DNA from: Dichelobacter nodosus
GTDB taxonomy: Bacteria > Pseudomonadota > Gammaproteobacteria > Beggiatoales > Beggiatoaceae
Length of the DNA: 42,429 bases
Direction: 5' to 3'
Assembly (NCBI GenBank): GCA_020720085.1
Contig: DYPE01000010.1
Location: 1 to 42,429, forward strand
The translations under genes and the position numbers were made by a program. Each line of letters begins with the position of its first letter. Position 1 is the stretch's first letter. The notes below the pieces were generated by a model. That model had not been told where the DNA came from and searched no databases. It saw only the letters and a list, made by a program, of their open reading frames with translations. This document shows, piece by piece, positions 24,266-32,400 of the stretch.

Positions 24266-24711
24266 AACCCGCACGAGGATTTACCCTGCTGGAAGCGATT
24301 GTGGCGTTGGTGCTGCTGGCCACCACAGGCACGGGTTTATTGGTGTGGCTGCACACCAACGTAGACAGCCTGCATCGCATTCAGCAAGCCTTGGTGCGTC
24401 AACAAGCCGCACGCAATGCGCTGGCATGGGTGGAAATGCTCAATCCCATGGAAACGCCAGAAGGCGGCGTAACAGTGGGCATGTACCGTTTTGAATGGAC
24501 GTCACAAGCCATGGAACCGCCCAAAGACGGAAGGACACCGTATGGCGGCCTCAGCAATTTCCGCGTAGGGTTGTATCAAGTCACGGTGCGGGTTTACGCG
24601 CAAGACACCGTATCCAGCGCATCCCCGTTGCTGCTCGCCCTGGTGCAAGCGCGCCAATTGGGCTACCGCCAAGTCCGTTTTCCAGGGCGCGAAGATGAGG
24701 AATCATCGTGA
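24262..24711 (+). CDS. Prepilin-type pseudopilin, GspI/GspJ-like
   Basis: A 149-residue protein starting at GTG 24262 within the end of dapC (GTGA overlap), so its translation is probably coupled to dapC. A six-residue leader ending in Gly precedes FTLLEAIVALVLLATTGTGL, a textbook type III signal with Glu at +5. The globular part (NALAWVEMLNPMETPEGGV, then YRFEWTSQAMEPP) resembles minor pseudopilins of the GspI/J or PilV type; I cannot decide which. With gspH and gspI 4.3 kb upstream it may complete a type II secretion tip complex whose genes have been separated by nrdA and dapC. Confidence 0.75.
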   Translation: MKPARGFTLLEAIVALVLLATTGTGLLVWLHTNVDSLHRIQQALVRQQAARNALAWVEMLNPMETPEGGVTVGMYRFEWTSQAMEPPKDGRTPYGGLSNFRVGLYQVTVRVYAQDTVSSASPLLLALVQARQLGYRQVRFPGREDEESS

Positions 24712-24801
24712 AGTGGCGTGAAGTGGGCGGAGACACTCGCGTCATCCGTCCTAAAGGCGCGATGAAAAATGTATCATTTTTTAAGAAACTCACAAACATT
24801 T

Positions 24802-25041
24802 ATGAAAACTATTTCTATTGCAAGCAATGAAGACAGTGTTTTTATTCGCCTGGACAGAACACTTCTTGATGATAAAAAAATAATACAATTTATTAAGTTA
24901 GTCGAAGATATGTTTCCTGATTTAACCGTTTTTCCTGTCGAAGGGGTTAGTATGCAGGAACAGGCTGAAATAGAAAACATTATTGATAGCATGTCAATCG
25001 ATGATAAAAAAATTGATATTTCTCGGTTTGTTACATTATGA
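24802..25041 (+). CDS. Putative antitoxin of a RelE/ParE-type module
   Basis: A 79-residue acidic protein (MKTISIASNEDSVFIRLDR at the start, IDDKKIDISRFVTL at the end) with no family I can name. Its stop overlaps the start of the downstream RelE-like toxin (ATGA, 25038-25041), the usual arrangement for a type II antitoxin that neutralises its toxin and represses the operon. An in-frame ATG at 24769 would add 11 residues. The coding sequence is much more AT-rich than the preceding genes, suggesting acquisition. Confidence 0.65.
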   Translation: MKTISIASNEDSVFIRLDRTLLDDKKIIQFIKLVEDMFPDLTVFPVEGVSMQEQAEIENIIDSMSIDDKKIDISRFVTL

Positions 25042-25319
25042 ATTTACGCATAGATTATAGCAGGCAATCTATGAAATTTATAAATAAAAATTCACATATT
25101 TTATCAGTAGAAAAAGTGGATGAGTTAATTATAAAGTCAATGAGGCGTTTATTAAAAAATGAAAATATAAATATCGATTTAAAATCTTTGCGTGGTAATA
25201 AAAAAGGCTATTATAGAATTAGAATGGGAAGTATCCGAATTATTTTTTCATTTTTAGAAAACAAATTCGTTGTTGTATCTGTGGAAAATATCGGTTTTCG
25301 TGGTGAAATATATAAGTAA
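25038..25319 (+). CDS. RelE/ParE-superfamily toxin
   Basis: A 93-residue basic protein. The pattern LKSLRGNKKGYYRIRMGSIR, then IIFSFLENKFVVVSVENIGF and RGEIY, matches the conserved core of RelE-like mRNA interferases and ParE-like toxins (L.G...GYRIR.G..RI.F, then a C-terminal basic residue and Y). RelE members cut mRNA on the ribosome; ParE members inhibit gyrase; the sequence alone does not decide. Translation is coupled to the antitoxin by the ATGA overlap. AT-rich, next to a MITE-like element. Confidence 0.82.
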   Translation: MNLRIDYSRQSMKFINKNSHILSVEKVDELIIKSMRRLLKNENINIDLKSLRGNKKGYYRIRMGSIRIIFSFLENKFVVVSVENIGFRGEIYK

Positions 25320-25361
25320 ATTTTAGATAATTATTATTACCTAAACAAACCATCTTTATAA

Positions 25362-25452
25362 TAGAGTTGTTCCCAAATAAGCCAAAAGGCTGATTTCATC
25401 GTTCATAACCCATTGTTTTTACTGATGTGGGTTTTATTTGGGAACAACTCTA
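25362..25452. mobile_element. MITE-like element with 19-bp perfect terminal inverted repeats
   Basis: The ends TAGAGTTGTTCCCAAATAA (25362-25380) and its exact reverse complement (25434-25452) enclose 53 bases with no coding capacity. If the outer TA is a target duplication, the element is 87 bp with 17-bp inverted repeats, fitting a non-autonomous relative of TA-targeting elements such as IS630 or part of IS5. No transposase gene is present in the window. The flanks 25320-25361 and 25453-25519 show no gene. Confidence 0.8.
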
Positions 25453-25519
25453 ATAGTAATATATTTTAATATTGCAAACTCTACATCCTTAAATCTCTCA
25501 CACACCGGATAAAAATGCC

Positions 25520-28500
25520 ATGTTCAAATTCCTATCCAAACCATTGCCATTTGCCGTACTGTGGCTGATTATCCCAGCCCTTGCGCCATGCGCGGAAGAA
25601 ACGCCGTTGTTGCGCCTCAATCCCAATATGCACACGGATATGATTAATCGCGTAGAAATTTCCGCCAATCAAGCTGTGCTCGCCACCGCGTCAGATGACA
25701 AAACGGTGCGGTTATGGGCATTGCCCGAAGGTCGCCTATTCCGCACAGTGCGCCCATACCTTGGCCCTGGCCATGAAGGCAAGCTGTTCGCTTTGGCCTT
25801 ATCGTCCAATGGGTTGCAGTTAGCAACTGGCGGATGGACGAAAGGCGGATACCGAGGCGCGGGCAACCATAATGTTTATTTATTTAGCGCTGACAATGGC
25901 GAACTGCTCAACTGGCTGGGCGGGCTGGACAATTCCGTGTTGCACTTGAGTTTTTCTCCCAATGGCGAATATTTAGCCGCTGCGTTGTCTGGCAAAGCGG
26001 GCATCCGCGTGTGGCGCATGGCCAATTTAACCGAAGTATTCCGCGACCAAGACAGTGCGGGAGACTGTTATTGGGTAGAATTTGCCGCCGACAACGCGCA
26101 ACTGGCCAGCACCTGTTATGACGGCAAAGTCCGCATATACCAACACGAAGCGAACGATAAAACCGACACGTTCCGCCTGCGCCAAGCCGCGCAAATCGAG
26201 CAAGAAACCCAGCCATTCACTGCACGCTTCGCGCCGGATGGTACAAAACTCGCCGTAGGATTCAGAGGCAGCCCACATGCCGCCATTCTCGCCACCGATA
26301 CCCTGCAAGCGCTGGCGTGGGCCAAAGGCAGCAAAGGCGGCAAGGGCGATATTTTTAACGTAGATTGGTCGCTGGATGGCCAATATTTATATGGCGGCGG
26401 CAGCTATCAGGCCGGTGGTAAATACCTGGTGTTGCAATGGAAACCAGAAGGTGGGCGGCCTGTGCAACATTGGCCGGCAGGCATCAACACGATAACCGCT
26501 TTGCGCGCCACGAAAAACCAGCGGATTGTCTACGCCGACACATCTCCGGGCTTTGGAATGCTGGGAGACGATGGCAAGCCGCTCATCAACTACCACAGCG
26601 AAACGGTCGCTTTTAACCGCGCCTTTCCCGATGGTTTGTTGGTTTCGCCCGGTGGCGAAGAAATCCAGTTTTTGCACGACACACAATTCGGGAACACCGG
26701 CGCTGACAGCAAAGCCACGATGCGCTTCTCCTTGCGCCAACGCAAACTATTTGAAATCGTAGTAGAAACACCGCCCCCCACCGCGCCTGCGCCCATCACG
26801 ACAGCGGTTGGCCCAGTGAACGCCACCGGGAACACCGGCGTTACGCTTGGCGTGCCCTCTGTCGCGCCACCAGCCGTTGCGGCCCCGAACGCCGGTGTTC
26901 CCGGTAAAGCGGAGAGTCTTGGCGTGGCCCAGCCCCCCACCCAGCCTACGCCAACGCCGGTGTTCCCGGCAACGCCGGTGTTCCCGGTAGGGAATGCCGC
27001 GCCTGCCGCAACGAATACAACCCCCTCCGGGGAGGCCACAAAAAAGCGCATGACCACGGGCGAAGCCCAAGAGATTCTGCGTCAGCAAGGCTACTTCCCT
27101 GGCGCTATTGACAATATTTTGGGGCCAAATACGCGCACCGCGATAAAAACCTTCCAAAAAGCGCGCAACTTGCCAACCAGTGGCATTTTGGATGAGCCTA
27201 CTGTTGCCGCGTTACAAAAAAACACCGCACCCGGCGTGGTAGAAACCCCGCCTGACCCCGAAGCTACGCTATCGCCACCCCTGCTCAATGCGCCGGGCAT
27301 AGAATTGACCAATTGGCGACAGAATAACGCGCCGCGCCTAAACGGCAAACCACTGGAATTGGATAATTATGACATTTGCTTAAGTTACGCCATTGCACCC
27401 AACAACGACAGCCTGGTGTTGGGCACGCGCTTTTATTTGCGCCGCTACGGTAAGGATGGAAAAATGTTATGGAAACAAGGCATACCCGCAATTGCCTGGG
27501 CCGTGAATATCACCGCGAATGGCAAATTGGTCGTGGCCGCGCTACACGATGGCACGGTGCGTTGGTATGGACTGGCCGAGGGCGAAGAGCGGCTGGCGTT
27601 GTACCCACACGCCGACCGGCGGCGTTGGATCGCCTGGACACCACGCGGCCAATACGCCGCCTCGGTGGGCGCGGACGCGCTGCTCGGATGGCATATCAAC
27701 AATAAGCCCAATGAAGCGGCAGATTTTTATCCTGTGCGTGGCCTGCGCCGCGAATATTACCGCCCCGCCGCATTGCTGACCGCCTTGCGCACCGCGCCTA
27801 TGCCGCCAGCATTAGATAAATCGAGCGAACTGGCCGCACAGCCCGCACACGCCAAGGAGGGGGGGAAGGCGCTTGACAACGGTAGCGCAACCAACACCAC
27901 GGACGTGCCCCCAGCCCTGGAAACCGCCCTTCGGCAAGCTCAGGACACCGCTACGCCGTTGGCTGACGCTACCGCAACATCCGATACAGACAAGCCAGCC
28001 TCTGTTGAATCTGCCGAAGAAGAAGCCGATTTCCCTGAAAACTTGCCTCCCCAGATCGTCATTTTAGAACCCAAGGATGGTGCAAAATTTTCCACACCGC
28101 AAATAACGCTCAAATACCGTATGCGTTTTCACGGCGCGCAAGACCCAGCGGATGTGCGCATACTGGTTAACAGCATTCCTTGGCAAACCCTCAAAGCCAC
28201 CCAACAGGCCAATATTTTACAAGGCGAAGTGCAATTAGAACTGCCGCCGCACCATGTGGAGCTAGCGGTCATCACCGAAAACCGCCATGGTGTATCACCG
28301 CCGAAATTTGTCCGCTTACGCTGGCAAAATAAACAAACCGCCCTTCGGCAAGCTCAGGACACCGCCCTTCGACAAGCTCAGGACAACGCAGCGGAAAAGG
28401 GCAACCTATATGTGCTGGCAATTGGGGTTGGCGCATACCAAGATGCGAGCATCGCAGCCTTGCCGCAAGCCCCGCTCGACGCCCAAACATTTGCCAATCT

Positions 28501-29269
28501 GGTGAAGTCTCTACCCAATGAGCAATATCGTGAGATTGTAGTCAAAGTGCTTACCAATGCCACACATCAACAAATTATGGACAGCATGGAATGGCTATAT
28601 CCCCTCGTCAAACCCGAAGACATGACCGCCGTGTTTATTGCTGGCCATGCGTTTACCGACAAAAATGGCCTGTATCAATTTATGCCAGCAGATGCTGATT
28701 TTGAAGATAATTTAATTTCCAGTCTACAATTGATAGACTTACTGGTTAATTTACCCAGTAAAATCATTGTGTTCAACGATGTCGCCTATCCCCCTACCCA
28801 AGACAAAGCGTTACCGGATGCCGATGCGTTTGCCAATGAATTTAGCAGCCCGGAAAATGGCGTAGCCGTGTTTTCCTCCACTGTTGGCCAACAACAAGCC
28901 CAATTGGTGCCCCCGCCGACAGAATTGGCGAGCGCCCTTCGGCAAGCTCAGGACACCGCGCCACAAGCGCAACCCAAGGCCAAACCGGTGACCAATGACC
29001 CTTCGGCAAGCTCAGGACACCGCAAAAACGAACCGCCCCCCGCCGCCGAACCGCCGCCCCCCCCGCCGCCGCAAGGTGCTTTTGTCGCCGCCATTGTGCA
29101 GGCCACCACCGCCGCACAAACCCTAGACCCCAACCAGGATAGCAAACTGACCTTGCGCGAACTGGCTGAAGTCGCGTCAAAACTCGTCAGCGCACAAACC
29201 AAGGGCCTACAGACCCCAGTGCTTGCCATTCCAGAAACCGTGGCGGATGTGATTTTGCACGAGTATTAA
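25520..29269 (+). CDS. Exported WD40, peptidoglycan-binding and pseudo-caspase protein
   Basis: A 1249-residue protein. A signal peptide (about 1-25, ending APCAEE) is followed by WD40-like beta-propeller repeats (about 38-400, e.g. LATASDDKTVRLWALPEG), a Pro-rich linker, a PG_binding_1 domain (about 510-570, LRQQGYFPGAIDNILGPNTR), more propeller-like repeats (about 600-750), a linker, an Ig-like segment (about 845-930) and a caspase/peptidase C14-type domain (about 958-1249, NLYVLAIGVGAYQDASIAAL). The catalytic His is present (FIAGHAF, His1043), but the expected DTCHSG motif reads DVAYPP, with Ala1089 at the cysteine position, so it is probably proteolytically dead. An EF-hand-like loop (DPNQDSKLTLRE) lies near the end. 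Both linkers contain short dispersed repeats translated in frame. Probably a periplasmic scaffold or sensor; the function is unknown. Confidence 0.85.
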   Translation: MFKFLSKPLPFAVLWLIIPALAPCAEETPLLRLNPNMHTDMINRVEISANQAVLATASDDKTVRLWALPEGRLFRTVRPYLGPGHEGKLFALALSSNGLQLATGGWTKGGYRGAGNHNVYLFSADNGELLNWLGGLDNSVLHLSFSPNGEYLAAALSGKAGIRVWRMANLTEVFRDQDSAGDCYWVEFAADNAQLASTCYDGKVRIYQHEANDKTDTFRLRQAAQIEQETQPFTARFAPDGTKLAVGFRGSPHAAILATDTLQALAWAKGSKGGKGDIFNVDWSLDGQYLYGGGSYQAGGKYLVLQWKPEGGRPVQHWPAGINTITALRATKNQRIVYADTSPGFGMLGDDGKPLINYHSETVAFNRAFPDGLLVSPGGEEIQFLHDTQFGNTGADSKATMRFSLRQRKLFEIVVETPPPTAPAPITTAVGPVNATGNTGVTLGVPSVAPPAVAAPNAGVPGKAESLGVAQPPTQPTPTPVFPATPVFPVGNAAPAATNTTPSGEATKKRMTTGEAQEILRQQGYFPGAIDNILGPNTRTAIKTFQKARNLPTSGILDEPTVAALQKNTAPGVVETPPDPEATLSPPLLNAPGIELTNWRQNNAPRLNGKPLELDNYDICLSYAIAPNNDSLVLGTRFYLRRYGKDGKMLWKQGIPAIAWAVNITANGKLVVAALHDGTVRWYGLAEGEERLALYPHADRRRWIAWTPRGQYAASVGADALLGWHINNKPNEAADFYPVRGLRREYYRPAALLTALRTAPMPPALDKSSELAAQPAHAKEGGKALDNGSATNTTDVPPALETALRQAQDTATPLADATATSDTDKPASVESAEEEADFPENLPPQIVILEPKDGAKFSTPQITLKYRMRFHGAQDPADVRILVNSIPWQTLKATQQANILQGEVQLELPPHHVELAVITENRHGVSPPKFVRLRWQNKQTALRQAQDTALRQAQDNAAEKGNLYVLAIGVGAYQDASIAALPQAPLDAQTFANLVKSLPNEQYREIVVKVLTNATHQQIMDSMEWLYPLVKPEDMTAVFIAGHAFTDKNGLYQFMPADADFEDNLISSLQLIDLLVNLPSKIIVFNDVAYPPTQDKALPDADAFANEFSSPENGVAVFSSTVGQQQAQLVPPPTELASALRQAQDTAPQAQPKAKPVTNDPSASSGHRKNEPPPAAEPPPPPPPQGAFVAAIVQATTAAQTLDPNQDSKLTLRELAEVASKLVSAQTKGLQTPVLAIPETVADVILHEY
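26690..26988. repeat. Five copies of the GGGAACACCGGCGTT repeat inside the WD40/caspase gene
   Basis: Forward copies lie at 26690-26702 (partial) and 26828-26842. Reverse-complement copies (AACGCCGGTGTTCCC) lie at 26888-26905, 26953-26969 and 26971-26988, the last two in tandem with an 18-base period. All fall at or after the end of the first propeller and in the Pro-rich linker before the peptidoglycan-binding domain, and none breaks the frame. Confidence 0.8.
27927..29022 (+). repeat. Five in-gene copies of CCTTCGGCAAGCTCAGGACA
   Basis: Copies start at 27927, 28341, 28365 (tandem with the previous, 24-base unit), 28935 and 28999. The first four are read as ALRQAQDTA or a close variant; the fifth is in a different frame and read as PSASSGHR. 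All lie in linkers around or within a loop of the caspase-fold region. The unit is open in several frames on both strands, which explains how it can be tolerated inside genes. Confidence 0.9.
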
Positions 29270-29310
29270 AACAGGCCCGCACGCAAATCGCCCAAACTCA
29301 TGTAGCAAGG

Positions 29311-29342
29311 TAGGGTGGGCAACTTCTTTTCGTTGCCCACCC
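29311..29342. terminator. Palindromic repeat acting as likely bidirectional terminator
   Basis: GGGTGGGCAAC (29313-29323) and GTTGCCCACCC (29332-29342) form a perfect 11-bp stem with loop TTCTTTTC, between two convergent genes. It belongs to the same family as the repeat at 3-38 and probably ends transcription from one or both sides. Confidence 0.6.
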
Positions 29343-29358
29343 ATTCATACCACGTCAT

Positions 29359-29420
29359 GGTGGGCAAAACAAAAAGCAGTGTCCTGAAGCTCTGCCGAAG
29401 GGACGTTTTGTCCACCCTAC
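29359..29420. repeat. GGTGGGCAAAAC palindrome with a nested second repeat
   Basis: The arms GGTGGGCAAAAC (29359-29370) and GTTTTGTCCACC (29405-29416) match the copy at 3-38, but the loop holds an extra 26 or so bases. That insert (29379-29402) is a slightly degenerate reverse-orientation copy of the CCTTCGGCAAGCTCAGGACA family. The arrangement reads as one repeat inserted into another. Confidence 0.8.
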
Positions 29421-29429
29421 ACCCGCGAA

Positions 29430-32400
29430 CTACGCCTGTTCTCGCGCCCACACCCCGGCAGCCAGCCGGTTGAGCGCCGCGATGTCGAAATCCTCTGCCA
29501 GGGTAGCGATTTTTTTCGCCAGCGCCGGGCAGGCATTGGCCTGTTTTAATTCCTCGGCGAATTTTTCCATGCCGGTAATATCGCCGGAATCCACCAGACG
29601 GAGAAAACGCTCGCTGTGTTCCGGCGGCAGGCATTCGAGGGTTTCCTGAGCCGGTTGAGTCGGTGCGACAGTCGCCCCTTCGTGTTCCCAGGCCAGCGGC
29701 AGCAGGCGGCCCAGGGTTTCCAGCAACTCGCCAAGATGCACCGGCTTGGCAAGGTGCGCGTCGCAGCCAGCAGCGCGGCTGTGCGCGCGGTCTTCGGCAA
29801 AAGCGGCGGCAGAGATCACGATCACTGACACCGCCCGCATTTCCGGCAAGGCGCGCAGGCAACGGGCGGCTTCCAGGCCGTCCATTTCGGGCATCCGCAA
29901 ATCCATAAACACTGCGTCGGGCCGCCAGATTTGCGCAATGGTCAGGCATTGCCGCCCGTTTTCCGCTTCTTCCACCTCAAACCCCAAAGGTTCCAGCAGG
30001 CCGCGCAACACCAGCCGGTTGTCGGCCAGGTCGTCAGCCACCAACAGGCGCAACGGCCCATTGCCAGCAAGGCGGTAATAGCCGGTGATCGTTGTCCAGT
30101 CCGCCGGACTCAGCGCGCCCCCCGGGCACGAGTCTGCCGGGATGTCCACGCAAAAGGTGCTGCCCTGGCCGGGGAGGCTGCTGACTGTCAGGCTGCCGCC
30201 CATGCCGTCCACCAGGCGGCGGGTAATCGCCAGGCCCAGGCCGGTGCCTTGCGCTTTGTATTGCTCCGCGCCCACTTGCTGGAACGGCGCGAATACCTTT
30301 TCGAGGTCTTGCTCCGCGATGCCGATGCCGCTGTCAGCCACTTCCAGGCGCAGCCGTCCGGCCTCGAAAGCTGCGCGCAAAACTACGCCACCGCGTTCGG
30401 TGAATTTGATTGCATTGCCCAGCAGATTGATCAGGATTTGCCGCAGGCGCTTGTGATCGCAATATAGGGTATCCGGCAACGGGCCGCGCGACTCGAAGCG
30501 GAACAGCAGATTTTTCTGATCCGTGCGCGCCTGGAACATTTGCGTGATTTCCTGGAAAAAAACTGCGGTGTGCCAGGTTTCCGGGAACAACTCCAAATAC
30601 CCCGCTTCGATTTTGCTCAAGTCGAGGATATCGTTGATCAGCGCCAGCAGATATTCGCCGCCCCGCTCGATGCTTTGCGCCTGGCGGCGCTGGGCTGCGC
30701 TTAACTTGGCGTCCTGGCTGAAAATCTGGGCAAAGCCGAGAACAGCGTTCAACGGCGTGCGCAACTCGTGGCTCATGTTGGCGAGGAACGTGCTCTTGGC
30801 GCGATTGGCCGCTTCGGCGGCATCGCGCGCCTGAATCAAGGCTTGTTCGGCCTGTTTGCGCGCGCTGATGTCTATCATCATGCCGATGAAGAAATCCGGC
30901 TTGCCCTGGGCGTCGCGCACACAAGTGGTTGCCAGATGGATGTATACGATATGCCCAGCTTTATGGATATAACGCTTTTCCATCTGATAACTGTCAATTT
31001 CGCCGCGTATCGCCTGTTCCAGATAGTTTTGATTTTCCGCGAAATCATCGGGATGAGTGATCTTGCCCCAATCCAGTGCGCGCATTTCCGCCGGGGTGTA
31101 GCCCACCATGTCGCAAAAACGCTGATTGACATGCAGGGTAGTTTTGTCATGCCTGGCGGTGAGCATCCCCACCAATGGCTGATCGAAATAATGCCGTAAC
31201 TCGTCGTGGCTGCGGCACAACTGCTCGCGCGCCAGAGCCAGCTTGCGGTTCCAGTACAGCATCAGCCCTAGAATCAGCAAGGCCGCGCCAGCCACCTGCC
31301 ACAGGCGGCGGTAATCCATTTTTTCTTCCAGGGTCAGGGTAGTCCATTTGCGCTGAATTTCGTTGTGTTCCGTCTGCGTCAGCGAGGCCACTGCCTTGTC
31401 GAGAATACCGGTCAATTCCGGCCAATCATTGCGCACGGCCACGGAAACCGGATAGGGGTAATCCAGTTTGCCGATGATTTTGTAATTATGCAGCCGCTCG
31501 TTCATCCACAGCGCCGCGTGTTCCAACGACGCGATAAACGCATAGGCTTCGCCTTTATCGAGCGCATCCGCGATTCTGTCCGTGTCCACCGCGATCACCT
31601 TCATCTCCGGGAAATCGCGCCGCAAGGTTGCCTCCAGCGCTGTGCCGGGCGGCACCGCGATAACCTGATCAGCAATCGCGCCCAAACCGCTGACAAACGG
31701 TTTGTCGGATTTAGCGATCAGCACCTGGGCGATGTTCAGATAAGGCCGGGTGAAGCTGAGATAGGTTTCCCGTTCAGGCGTATATACTGCCCCGGAAATC
31801 AAGTCGCAGCGCCGTTCTTTGGCAAATTCCAACGCTTTTTTCCAACCTCTGCCAGGGTTTTGCGGCTCCAGCGTGGGCACCGGCACAAAAGTCACACCGA
31901 GCTTGTGCGCGAACAACGCCAGGTAATCCTTGAACATACCCTGATGCTGGCTATTTTCCCAATAATCATAAGGCCGCCATACCGGGCTGAAGCAGTAGCG
32001 CAGAGTGCGGTGTTCGGCCAGCCAGGCGCGTTCTTCGGGCGTCAATTCGATTGGCCGGGTCTGAACCGAAAAATCGAATAAAAACCCCTTTAGATAGCCT
32101 TTATCCGCAAAACCTTGCTGGCGCATGATCAGCCTGCCAGCGTCTTCGATCATGTCCTGGAACATACCGCCGATGGGCAAAGGCAGCGGCAGGATCATGT
32201 CATGGGTTTTTTCCGCCTCATAAAGCAACGCCTCGCGGCTTTTGCGTTGGGAATAGCGGGCCAGAATCAACTCCACGATTTCTTCCTTGTGCGCCAGGGC
32301 GTAGCGCCAACCCTCGTTGCTCGCCTCGATCAAATCCTGAGTCTGGCGGGCATACTGGGTAGCCTGCTGTTCGCTGGTGAACAGGTATAAATCCGCCAGG

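Noticed and set aside
26953-26988. Tandem short repeats that could suggest a CRISPR array
   Set aside because: Only two adjacent 18-base units without regular unique spacers; they are translated linker repeats.
29746-32081. Long plus-strand open frames opposite the 1199-residue kinase
   Set aside because: All are shadows of the kinase; no coding signatures or ribosome sites.
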